Below, one piece after another: positions 39,698 to 51,200 of a stretch of DNA of 63,726 bases; within the stretch, counting starts at the first letter, position 1; every line of letters starts with the position of its first letter. This stretch comes from Priapulus caudatus (taxonomy: Eukaryota; Priapulida; Priapulimorpha; Priapulimorphida; Priapulidae): contig NW_014577074.1 in assembly GCF_000485595.1 (NCBI RefSeq), forward strand, positions 862,673 through 926,398. The letters run 5' to 3'. The position numbers and the translations under genes were made by a program. A model generated the notes under the pieces. The model searched no databases. It was not told the DNA's origin and saw nothing but the letters and a program-made list of their open reading frames with translations.

Positions 39698-42212
39698 TTA
39701 CGACAGAAACTCCTTCTCCACGGCCGCAGCCATTTCCTCGTCGACGGACCCGATCGATTCGACCTCGCCTTCCTCCCCGCTCTCGGACTCCTCCTGTCTC
39801 AGCCGCTTGCTGCCTCCGTCGTACTGCCCATCGTTCGTGTCATCCTCCCCCTGCGTCATCTGGAGCACGTCTCCGTAGTCGCCGGCCGAGTCGTCGTCGT
39901 CGTCGTCGTCGCGCTTGCGCTTCCAGCCGCGAGGATACTCGGCGGTCAGGCTCTCCTCGCTTGAGGAGGACGCGTCAAGGTCGTCCCGCAGCACGTCCGC
40001 GACCCGCGCGACCCCGTCGTCGTCATCGTCGTCGTCGTCGCTCAGCTCTCCCTCCTCGGCCTCCTCGTCGGTCGCGTCGCTCACCTCCTTGTCCATCTGC
40101 GCGAGGTCCTCCGACGAGAGCGTCAGCAGCGGGTTGTAGTCGAAGTGTGATGCGGCCGGCGGTGCCTGCTTGCTGCCGGTCTTTGCCTCGCCGCCGCCGG
40201 AACCCTCGGGTTTCCTCGTGAGCAGCGGACTGCCGCGGCCCGGCTGGCTCTTCTTCCCGCTGTTCAATGGGAACAGCCGCTCGTCGACTTTCTCCCAGCG
40301 CTCGTTGCACGACCACAGCCAGTCGACGTTCACGACGTGGACTCCCTTGCACTTCTGCGCCACCGTCACCTTCCTCGTTCCCAACTGCGCGGCGACGACG
40401 TGAGTCATCGCTCCTCCCTTCTCCGGGGCTTCCTTCCCCTTTGGTGTAACGTCGGTTTGTATGTTGGCGCCGAGTGCCCTGGCTACGTTGTACGCACGGC
40501 TCCTCTCTGGAGCCAAGTTAGTTGGTATTAGACCACTGAAGACGATCGAACAGTCCTTCAGTGTCTTTCGTTTCACGTACGGCACGATGTTTTTCATATC
40601 TGGGATCACTTTCGGTGCATGTTCTTTTTTGCCTTCCTTTATCAGCTGATCATACATATCGTAGAAAGCTTTGTGGAGAGTTCCTAGAATATCTTCCAAG
40701 TAAAACAAGTAATCGTCAGAGTCTTCCGGTATAATGATCTCACCAGTTCCGCTTTTCTCAGGAGATTCTATTATGCATTTCACAGGGGGAGCATCTTCAG
40801 ACGCCGATAAATCTTTCTCGTCTTCTTTCTTCTTTTCAAGTTTTTCCTTTTCAGTCTCTGCCGTCGGTTGCTGGACACAAAGGTTATCATCGATTTCCTT
40901 TTCAGAAATTTTACTTGATTGACACAATTCAATATCAACGGTATTTCCATTTTCAGTTCCTGTCTCCAATCTCACACAATCCTCATTTTTGGCTTCAGTG
41001 ACTTTACGTTCCTCTATTACATTTTCACTTGTTTCAGAACACTCTTCTCCCACAGCAGCCACACTGTCGCTAATTTCCTTCTTTTCACTGGGTTTCAGTG
41101 GTGTTTCAACACCGGACTCCATCTTATGCTCGTTCACTGGAGCATCCTCATTAGCTCCTTCGCTAGGTTCCACTTTGCTTGCACATTCTTTATCCTCTGT
41201 AGTTGATGCGAAGTTTGCGTCGTCAGCAGTGCCATGTTCTCCTTCCTCCTCGCGCTCGTGAACCTCCTCCTGCATCTCATCTGCGGGTGTAACTTCTGCC
41301 GAACCATTCTTCACAGCACTGTCTTCCGCTGCTGGCTGTTTGGTCGGTGCTTCGGACGTGCTCTTCGCCGTCGTTATCGATGCGCTATCCTGAGGAGGGT
41401 TTTCCGACGCTGCTGCAAGGTCGACAGCGGCCACGTTTCCCGCTCCATTTTCCTCCACGATACCCTGTGCATTCTCACAGGGAACCTCCTGCCCCTCCTC
41501 CTGCTCCTGCTCAGCCTGCTTCACCTCCCCATTATCAAACCTCTGTTGTAGGAAGGGAAGCCAGTTTATGTCGCCTGAAATACAAAAGGAAATACAGAAC
41601 GTTTCACGAATTAAATTCTGTGAAAAATTATGCAGACCGGTGGATAGTCCTATCGTACTGATGCGTGTTGGGCTTTAGTATACTGTGTATGTATATAGGT
41701 ATGAAATGTATCGATCCTTTATTAAACAGCACTCCAAAGAATTGATGAATCGAACTGCAGTAAATTTTAGTAACACGAATAAAAACATTTTAGATGTAAT
41801 GTTAGTCTGGATCCACAACCAATTCAATGTGTTATAATAGTACTAATCATTATCGCAGAGCTATAATGTTTCCAACAAATAGCCAGTTATATTGTACCAC
41901 TGCAAAGTTCTGAGAGGCTATCTACCTGTCCCTTTGAAGAAGTGGTATGGCTTTACATGAATCAGGTTGGGAGCATATCCCCACACATCCTCCCTATCAT
42001 CTATGATGCACACCATCGCATCACCACACGGAAACACACCCCTGCAAAAATACAAGCAAATATAAACCTGCAGTTTTGTGACTTATACGTTAGCTTTTAG
42101 ATGCATGAATTTTGCGCTTGCTCTTTACGAACATGATCATTCATCACGTTTTAAATACTGAGACCACACAATAAACTTGCCAACACACCCATAAGCAAAT
42201 TGACGCACAGAT

Positions 42213-42251
<39 letters not shown>

Positions 42252-42256
42252 CAAGC

Positions 42257-42292
<36 letters not shown>

Positions 42293-45200
42293 CGACCGAC
42301 AGACTGACTGACAGACAGACAAAGAGACAAATGGATGCAACGCAAGCACACACATGAAATACGACCAATATAAGCCCATGTCTGATCACCTGCACTATTT
42401 AGTTACAATACCAACCTGATGCTAGCTGTTTTAGAACAGGGATCAAAGCACTCGTCTCGCGAGAGTATTCGGTGGTGAAACAGCTTGTCCTCAGGGTCCA
42501 GAATGCGCGCGACCGTGTGAGCGTATAACCGCGCTCCAAACGTGCAGATGTGCAGCTCGTACAGCTTACTGATTCTCTGCAGAAACTCCACAGCACCTGG
42601 CCTCACGCGCGTGTGGTACCACGTGCCCTGGTTCCATAACTGGAAGTGATGAACGTCCTGCAGTGCAAGCGTGGCACTAGATTAGTTTTCTAACATCGAG
42701 ACCACGTAAACAGGTCAAAAAAAGAAGCAAACGTTACATCGCATGCTGCATTTTACTTTGACTCACTGTCGCAACAATAAGCATTGGGACGGAACCAAAC
42801 ATGCCAACAAAATTTCCCAGGACTGTACGACGATTCTGCTAAATCGTGAAAGAAATTATAGTGCATATAATAACGTTGTTGACATAATGGATGACTTTAG
42901 AGAAAAATCTGCATGATTGGACCTAGAACTGAAACCATTATGGGACAAGCGACACACTGGTATAGTTTCAGCCCCATTACAACGAGCGTTGTTATATGCA
43001 TGCAAAAGATATACACATACTTTCATGTTAGGTGGTACATCCTCATTGGTTGTGTGAATGACTGTCTGGTCAAGATCCACCACAAGAGCGAGCTTGCGTG
43101 TTCTTAGTAGACGTGCCTCATCCTCATGCCCAAGGTTCTGTGCTTCCTGAAAGCAAGCTAGTTCATTATGACAATTAAAATGCATGGAAATAAATCCTCA
43201 ATATCCTAGATAAAAAAATAGGCACGAGTCTTCTGATAAATTTATCTTCACCAAGAGAGTTGCTGACTCTGATCCATAGGCATGAAAATGTTACAATAAT
43301 ATCTAGAAATGTTTATACAGTAAAACTTGCATAAGTCGACACTTTTGGGACCAGCATATTTGTGTTGACTTATACAATGTATGTAATGTGCGTATACACT
43401 GTATTAGCTGCCTTGCGTAGCAGGACATTTGCAGTGCATGTCTGCCAACTTTTCTTGGAACACTTGCTGAAAAATATATGGTAATTCCGCGAGGCCGTGC
43501 TCTGGAACGAACTAGTTAGTACTGTATAGCAGAATTAATTTTCAGGGAGTCACACGGACTCCTGCATATATCAAATCAGGGAGTCCGACAGTAAATCAGG
43601 GAGTATTTGACTCGATCCAGATTCGCGTTAATTTCGCACCCTGCATTGGGCTGCATACACTATATACACTATATAATACACTGTATACAGTGGGGAATCT
43701 GGGGGTGTGCGAGCTGCAAGCTGGAAAAAAATGCAATGCGTCCAAGCGAACAAAGCGATTCAAACAATCCGTCTGCGACAGCCAGTTCGTGTATTCCCTA
43801 GACCGTACACTGCGCAATCGGCATTTCTGATGTCGACTTACAGATAGGAAATTACTGTTGTTTGTATTACATGGGACCTGTTTGAGGGCGTCGACTTGTA
43901 CATGTATAAGGACGACTTATAAATGTCGACTTAGGCGGGGCTATTCCAATGGATTTACTATGAAAGCGAATCGGGACTTTGACTTCCATGTCGACTTAAG
44001 CGAGTTTTACTGTATTTAACATTTATCTTCTTTTAGAAACAGAAGATTAAATTTCACTCATTGAATTGAACTGAAAATGATTAAAGACCCCAAGAAGAAG
44101 AGATCTTTCATCATTAGACAGTAATGCAATTTGATCAGTGAACAGAAGAAGGGCATGAATATGGGGTCTAGCCATTTAGATGGCGACCCACCTTATACAC
44201 ATACAACAAAACATTAACTCTAATCTTTAATACTTTGTAAATATTTTGCTACCTATTTACATTACCTAACTTAACGCATTCCCGTACCATACACAAGAAA
44301 ACAAATAACTTGCAGCAAACAAACACGTACTTCTTCGCTGACCATCAACTCTGGGATGCTATGTACCATAGCAACTGAAGCCACAGTTGGGGCTGCCCGA
44401 TCTCCGGCCAATCCATATTTTCTAAAAAAACACACCGACACATCAAGTAATAATTTGTAAATGAAAGAACACAAATGAAGCTATTTCTGTTGACATAAAG
44501 AAGCAGAATATGATTTCTTTATTATTGAGTCGAATATTGACTAATCAAATGACATACTAACAGATTAAAAAATTTTGCTATACCCATTCTAAAGGATTAT
44601 ACATTTACTACTAAATAATTACTTATAAATAGTACTTATAATTACTACTGGCACTGATTTAGGCCGTACTTTCTGATGCTATGGCCGTGCACGTATCTAG
44701 TGGGTATAACATAAAAATAGTTTCTCATAAGTGCTTACTCTCTCAGATCCGCACCACACTCAGCACACATGTCCTTCATGACTGTAGGATGTGCACACTC
44801 TTCAGGTCTAAAAAAAGTTCAGATCAGTCTAGATAACATGGATAATATAAGAGGAGTTTAGTATGATGACAAGGACGGGTGGGAATTTGCAATACGGAAT
44901 GACAGAAACAAAGAAGCTAAACTTAAAAGGTTCCTTAGAAGATGGCACATGTCAAAAGCACTGATCACGCTCAGATGATTGAGTGCAATGAACAGCCTTC
45001 ATCAAACAAAAGGGAATGCCAATCTTCAACTGACCATGATAAATTTTATGGAAGGATATAAGTTTAGCATGGAGAACAGGGACACAAAAAGGAGACCAAT
45101 CAATTTGCGCCAAAACAACATCAGCAATATCATGATATACTTTGGAAACCTATCTCGCAGCTTTATGCTGAATGGCATCCAATTTTAAACAGTTCTTAGG

Positions 45201-46258
45201 TGTATAGGTGAACCAGCTAGCCTGGTGAAGCATATTCTAATATGGTGAGAACCATAGTTTTAAAAGCCAGAGAACGAGTTTTAGAATCGGCAAAGCTAAG
45301 GTTGCGCCGTAACATACCAAAGGACCGAGACGCTTTGGTTCAAGGATAGAGATGATGTCCAGGATGGTGATAGGATAGGATGATGTTTATTACTAAACAT
45401 GCTCTCTATCCTTGAGCCGACGCTTTCTTACAAATATAATCAATGTGGGCATTCCAGCGAAGATCGCTACTAATAATGACACCCAAATATTTGTAAGTAG
45501 GGGTAAGAGATAGATATTTGTGGTGCACCGAGCAAGTAAAAGTCAAGAGTGATTTGGAGTGGGCAATTCAAAGAATTTTAAATTTTTCAGCCTTTAACGA
45601 CATACCCCACGTTGCTGACCACTTCTCAGCACGAGTAAGAACAGTCTGGAGGATTAACTGACCACCCTTTTTGTAGATGGTGTGGTACAGAACTGCGTCG
45701 TCAGCAAAAAGCCGAATAGAAGTAGAAGAGTCAGTTTCGGCCAACAAATCATTTAAAGGATAAGAACAGAACCTTGGTGGTATACCAGATGTGACAGCAA
45801 CCACATCTGACATGCTGCCGTTAACACAGACAATTTGTGATCTATTCTTAAAAAAGTCAGATCTTGTTAAAATTCAAAATGTTGTACTACAGTCTACAGA
45901 CGTACGGTAAAGTACAACTAGTAGTGAATTACTGTAGACTGTAGTGTATCATGTACTAACAAGTCCGTGTCAATTCCTAGTTTAGCATATATGCGAACTA
46001 TATATACAGTCTACAGAGGTCCCAAACTAGGACTGAGCACAAGTCCGTAAGCGTAGGCTTAAAACCTGGCACTAGCAGAGTAAATAAAATAGGCATTTTA
46101 TAATACATTAACCGCCTTTCGCGATATAGAATTATTGTAATAGGTAGATGGAGACTTCATGTTTAACTATCACACCTTGAGCTTGCACTCGAGGGCTTAG
46201 AAAACCGTCTTTTTCGCATTTTTCCTGAAATATCTTTGTTGTCATCGAGAGCCGCCAT
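39698..46258 (-). CDS. CTDP1: RNA polymerase II CTD phosphatase FCP1
   Basis: Nuclear serine phosphatase that removes phosphate from the Rpb1 C-terminal repeats and recycles polymerase. Exons in transcript order: 46258-46176, 44807-44739, 44421-44331, 43146-43021, 42657-42416, 42041-41926, 41574-39698; phases agree and give about 867 residues (human 961). The catalytic FCP1 homology domain has the phospho-acceptor motif VVDLDQT (D105, D107), then RTRKLALV, HILSRDE-type RILSRDE, and MVCIIDDREDVW. A long acidic low-complexity segment (last exon) precedes a BRCT domain at roughly 570-690 (IVFSGL, GAMTHVVA, VVNVDWLWSC). The C-terminus is acidic and lysine-rich as in FCP1. The first exon is assigned by an AAAATGGCGGC start and compatible phase. 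It is short, so the N-terminal region seen in vertebrates appears reduced. Introns hold a pogo-like element and an RT relic. Confidence 0.93.
42212..42330. repeat. (GGCA)n(GACA)n tetranucleotide repeat
   Basis: About nine GGCA units followed by about twelve GACA/GACC/GACT units in a CTDP1 intron. Confidence 0.9.
43318..44012. mobile_element. Non-autonomous pogo/Tigger-like element in a CTDP1 intron
   Basis: The ends are CAGTAAAACTTGCATAAGTC (left) and, inverted, CAGTAAAACTCGCTTAAGTC (right), flanked by TA on both sides (43316-43317, 44013-44014). TA duplication plus a CAGT-AAAACT-C end is the pattern of pogo/Tigger Tc1-mariner elements. Subterminal GTCGACTTA motifs recur near both ends. No transposase frame is seen in the 695 bp. 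Confidence 0.75.
44980..45815 (-). pseudogene. Non-LTR retrotransposon reverse-transcriptase relic
   Basis: On the minus strand, pieces of a reverse transcriptase appear in shifting frames. They include RLFADDAVLYHTI (the catalytic F-A-D-D box), then LGVIISSDLRWNAHIDYICK, RRNLSFADSKTRSLAF and a C-terminal KLDAIQHKAAR-type block. The fingers region and endonuclease are absent. Stops, frameshifts and an 82-bp insertion break it. Spacing and motifs suit a Jockey/CR1/L1-type element; the clade is not resolvable by eye. It lies in the first CTDP1 intron on the same strand. Confidence 0.85.
45337..45418. mobile_element. 82-bp inverted-repeat insertion in the RT relic
   Basis: Ends GGTTCAAGGATAGAGA and, inverted, GGCTCAAGGATAGAGA (one mismatch in 16). 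It is flanked by a perfect 8-bp direct repeat GACGCTTT (45329-45336 and 45419-45426). The insertion interrupts the reverse-transcriptase reading frame between KKAS and the following SFGMLRR-like segment, confirming it as an insertion. Confidence 0.8.
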
Positions 46259-48198
46259 TTTGAATGTCAAGCACCATCTGCCGGAAATAAACGTCAGTAG
46301 ATAGCTTTTGCGTTCGTATATCCACCCAGCAGCATGGCACACAGGCTATATTGTAACATATTTTGTATTTTGCCTGATATGCACTTCTGGAAGTAAATAT
46401 AGACGTCGCTCACACACGCAACGCTAAATAATCGCATGAACATCATTTTACGCACGTAAACGCCGATGGGTTTTACCACTGATATAGAATATAGATTGTA
46501 TTGATTAATTCTATAATTTGTATAATTTGTATATAGATTCTATAATTTATAATACAGATTAATCTTCTATTCTATATACATGGTTTACACGTTGCTGTGC
46601 CGTGTATACATTGCTGTATATTTCACGCATGTATATAATGTTGCGTGTACGTCTTACCGCGTTATCTATCACCTTATAAACCTCCATGCATGCAACTCCA
46701 CCCAACTTACCTGCATGCTCCAGAATCGTGTGTCAGACTACCAATTTTCTCACCTCGCATCACCAGTTGTCTTGTTATGCCTCCCCAACGTTTAGGCTCA
46801 CCTGCTCCACCCTTGTCCCCCACCTCTACCCGTGTGTTCATCTTCTCTCCCGAGGGTCTACACCGGCAGAGCTGCCCTTGTCCTATAGCTCAGCCGTTTC
46901 CTCTCTTCTTCTTTTCTCTACCTAATATAATCTTCTCCCCCTTAGTCCGGCCCTCTCTTAGCTTTCACCTCTAGCTACTTGATCGATCCATAAGGGAAGT
47001 GACGGTTATTTTCAGGACGCAAGATTGAACAATTTCAATTGCTGATTGAACCCGTGATTCGGGAACAGAGGTCAATCGTGACGCGGGGAAGCCGACATTG
47101 ACTGGGAACTGGAAAATGACAATTTTTCACCCGAGACACTGGCAATGGAACACTCCTCCCGTTCCACCTCGTTTCATGTTTCACCGCGCCAACCAGCTAT
47201 CTGCCCTCTTCCATATTTTAAGAGTAGATATAATAGATAAAATCTTGCTACTAAATAAAACTATACCAGTACCGGTACTGTCTTGTTATTGGCTGAAATT
47301 ATACCGACAGTGCACGAATCAACCCAGTGATTTTCTTCGTGTGGTAATGAACCAGCCTCTATTACTTGCTTCCCGGAGAAATTGGAGGTGAAAAATACCA
47401 CAATGTTTTAATTACTTAAGAATGCTGTATGTAAACCATTAGGCACTACTGACATTAACTATAGGGCTTCTTATGAGGCAATTAGAGATCTAGCAGTGCA
47501 CCAATAAATGCGGAATGCTGTCAGGATCCGTTTCAACACTCCCAGTAGATGTAAACCACGAGCTAAAACGCAAGTTATTAGAGCTTTGTAGTTAGTTAGA
47601 TGACAGGTCAGATATCAACACACCAAGCTATTGCTACGCTATAATTGGGAAAATTAATAATGCAGAAATATTAAGAAGAGGTAGTTTGTTATTACAAAAA
47701 ATCCGTTATATTTACAATTACATAAATATATATAATCAGCACAAAGACGCCCATATGCATATTTATTACTATTGCATATTGAAATCATTCATAGATAACC
47801 CAGACATGCCAGACTTCGTACAGAGCAATAACAACCACATAAACGTACTAAGCATTAAAAAGGCTCTGTGTACAGCTAATCAAATTGTCATGTTGGACTA
47901 CAGAAATGCACCGACTCAATTTTATATAGTTCAACCTACTGCTTAGTAAATGCTGGTAAAAGCCACTGTTAAAAGCATTTACATATATTCATTAGAGTGG
48001 GAGTGGGTGCAATAGCTGATCACTAACGCAACATGATAAACATTCTTGAACCATAAATATCCCAGAACAGCAAGCACACAACTGCAATCGAGCAATTAAC
48101 TTATGGCTCAGAAATTCGGTGTAGTACTATGTTACGATGTAGTTACTCTGAAATGTAACGTGCAAATTGTTGTCTGCTAAAGTTAACAGCAGACGTTT
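46259..48198. other. Intergenic region upstream of CTDP1
   Basis: Between the CTDP1 start and the 3' end of PIGT. Contains a TA-rich stretch, a pyrimidine-rich strand (about 46780-46970) and no recognised gene. The CTDP1 promoter should lie just above 46258; no TATA box stands out. Confidence 0.45.
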
Positions 48199-48204
48199 TT
48201 TATT
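48199..48204 (-). terminator. Poly(A) signal of PIGT
   Basis: AATAAA on the minus strand about 40 bp after the PIGT stop codon (48244). Confidence 0.6.
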
Positions 48205-48243
48205 GTGCTTGTAATTAATGAAAAATGGGCAATAGAAATGGAA

Positions 48244-51200
48244 TTAGCTGTCCTTGAGGTGTGACTTTATCTCTGAGCCTTCACTCTGTGCAGCAGGAAC
48301 AGATTTTCTTCTAAAAAAGTTCTTTATCTTCCCTATTATGCCACCCTTCTTGTGAGCTTCTTCAACAATGAACCTAAAATAGTTAATTGTTTAATTAGTA
48401 TTAAATAGCTCACATTGTATCATTCACACCCACTGATATCAAATATTATTTAAAGCTTGTTTGCCCAGTACCAAACGAAATAATGATGACATGGTAACAA
48501 ATTACATGCATTTGCATTTGCTCAACACCTTTTATCCCCAGCAGCACATTTCTGTTTTACCTAGAAACATAAACATATGTATTATAATATATGTGTTCAT
48601 GATAGAACCCATAAACTCTATTCGCACGTTAATGAGTTACTGCTATTAAACATATGGAATACCTTCTTGTTGTAAGGTTATGAATGGAGCCAAAAGCAAT
48701 GGCCACGACTGTGCAAACAAGGCAGATGACGTTGTACGGCATACTGAAATCTGGAGTTGCTAGTGCCACCAGCAGTGTCTCTGTATGTAGCCGCATGAAA
48801 TATGTCTCTCGTGTGTTGTTAAACCTAAAAAGAGCAACAAACCTTAGGTATGCCAGTGATATGTATCCATTACACATACAGACTAAATGAAAGTGTCGTT
48901 TTTGTAGCTCACCTTGGGTGTGATAGAAGACCCATCTCCATAGGTCTCTCCCATAGGAGTAACAACTGTTTTAGGACTAGCCTTAAGGCCGCCGCACACC
49001 AGCCGATTTTTACAAACGATGAAGCGATGAAGCGATGAAGCGATGAAGCGATGTAGGTGTGCGCGTTCATTTGTAGACGATTTTATTTTTATCGGGTGAT
49101 CGTTCCAAATCAAACATGTTTGATTTTGAACCGATGAACCGATGAGCCAATTTTAAGGCCGCCGCACACCTACATCGCTTCATCGCTTCATCGTTTGTAA
49201 AATCGGCTGGTGTGCGGCGGCCTTTACACATTCACATACCAAAATTTAACAAAATCGAATGAATCTAGATCTATGGGCATTTTCATTTTGGCCAAAAAGT
49301 CGGCGTGGCTCGAAAGTAGGTCGACTGGAGTGCTCCAAAATAGGATGTTCAGATCTCTCCCATAGGAGTAACAACTGTATGAAATTTGAAACATGTGGGT
49401 CAAACGGTTCTTGAGTTATCTTTGACAGTAGACAGACACTGAAATGCATAGGAAAATTGCCAAAATCTACCTAATTTTCACAATTAAAAAAAAAATCAAA
49501 ACCTGTGTGATATGTTTTGGGGCCAGTCCCTATTCATTCACATACAAAAAATGAGCAAAATCCGTTGAACCTGAACTGACTTATGGCCATTTAAATTTTT
49601 GCTAAAAAGTGAGCATGGCTCGAAAGTAGGTCAACTGGCGTGCTCCAAAATAGGACGTTCACATCTCTCCCATAGGAGTAACAATAGTATGCAATTTGAA
49701 ACATGTGGGTCAAACGGTTCTCAAGTTATCGTTGACTGTAGCCAAATGTTGACGGACGGACGACGCCCCCTGGCAATAGCTCATCTTGACGATGTCAAGG
49801 CTAGCTAAAAATTGGAATCATCACACATTACTATCAAATAAATGAACACAATTAGTCAATTACTCACATGTGACTCAGTTCTGAAGACTCTGCAAAGCCA
49901 AACATGTGATTAGGTGGTCTGACCAGCACAGTGCTGATCACAGCCGAGTTAATGAGAAATCCCTGACTCGCGTCCGGCGGGTACTCTGTCCACTTAAGAA
50001 AAGCACGGTCAAACTCTATGCTGAGGCGCGTGGTGGATGACCTAGGTAATGTGAAGACCAACTCCATGAGATGTGGCCTTGCTCTGTCCTTGCCAGCAAC
50101 AAAATGCTGGTACTCTGTATCAGAACGTGTAGAATAAATGAAAACACTCCAAACATGCCAAAGGAAACTTCTAAAAATTCTTCCAATTAATTTTTGAGAA
50201 CACTTTTGGTGAGCGATATTGGGTCGATAGGTACTATGGTTGAAATATTCTAATAAAACCCTACATTATCTTTAGCAATGACAGCCTTGTTAGCAATGCC
50301 AGATTTTTAATCAATTTCAAAAGATGCTACATAAAAAACAGAGAGCAAGCTGCAAGAACCTTTGATGTATAAATTTGTTGAACATTATTTCACCTGGCTT
50401 AATCTTGACACCTTCACTCTCTATGGTCAGTGTATGGAAGTACACTCGTATATACCAGGGTATAGACTCCATGTAGATGACAGTAATATTGGCATGAGGA
50501 TCTTCATTGTGTAAAAGACACACAATTCCTCCACGTTCTTGCCCATAACCTTAAAATACAGTTATGTAGGTATAAATGTATATTATCATAGATCTGTGAC
50601 TTGGCCATGATGCAAATTTTAAATTGGCTTAGTAATGCTACCATCTAGACTAAATATTTGTAAGATAACACTGGAATTATGTCAGAGCAATAATATTTCA
50701 AGGATAACAATATAGTAAAGCAACACATTTCTAAAATCCTCTTTATACCCGATGCAAAACGTTGAGCATGAAGAATTGGTGGCTGCACTGAAGTGTAAGG
50801 TATCAGACTTGTGGTATACTTTGCACCAATGTTTAGCCTTCCATTATTTAAAGTGAAATCTTTGACATTGTGTACAGCATAAGTTCTAGTGTGACCATGA
50901 TTCATCTCGATGTGCGTTTCCCCTGGTGGAGGGCTAAGAATAGCACTGCCCTGATAACATATAAAAGTACACGCCGTCATTACTTTAAAAATAAAGTTTA
51001 GTAGTTTAGTGATTCACACACTCTGATGCTTTTCTAATAATATCTATGAAGTGGTAAGTAGTATAAAGTATATAGTATAAAAAATATATATTCATAACAC
51101 AAAAAGCTATTAAAATTTCAACAATAACTTAGCTCACTCTATACAACTGGTAATTTGGTTCTTGGCTCACCTCAATATCTGTTGTATCGGTGTACACAAC

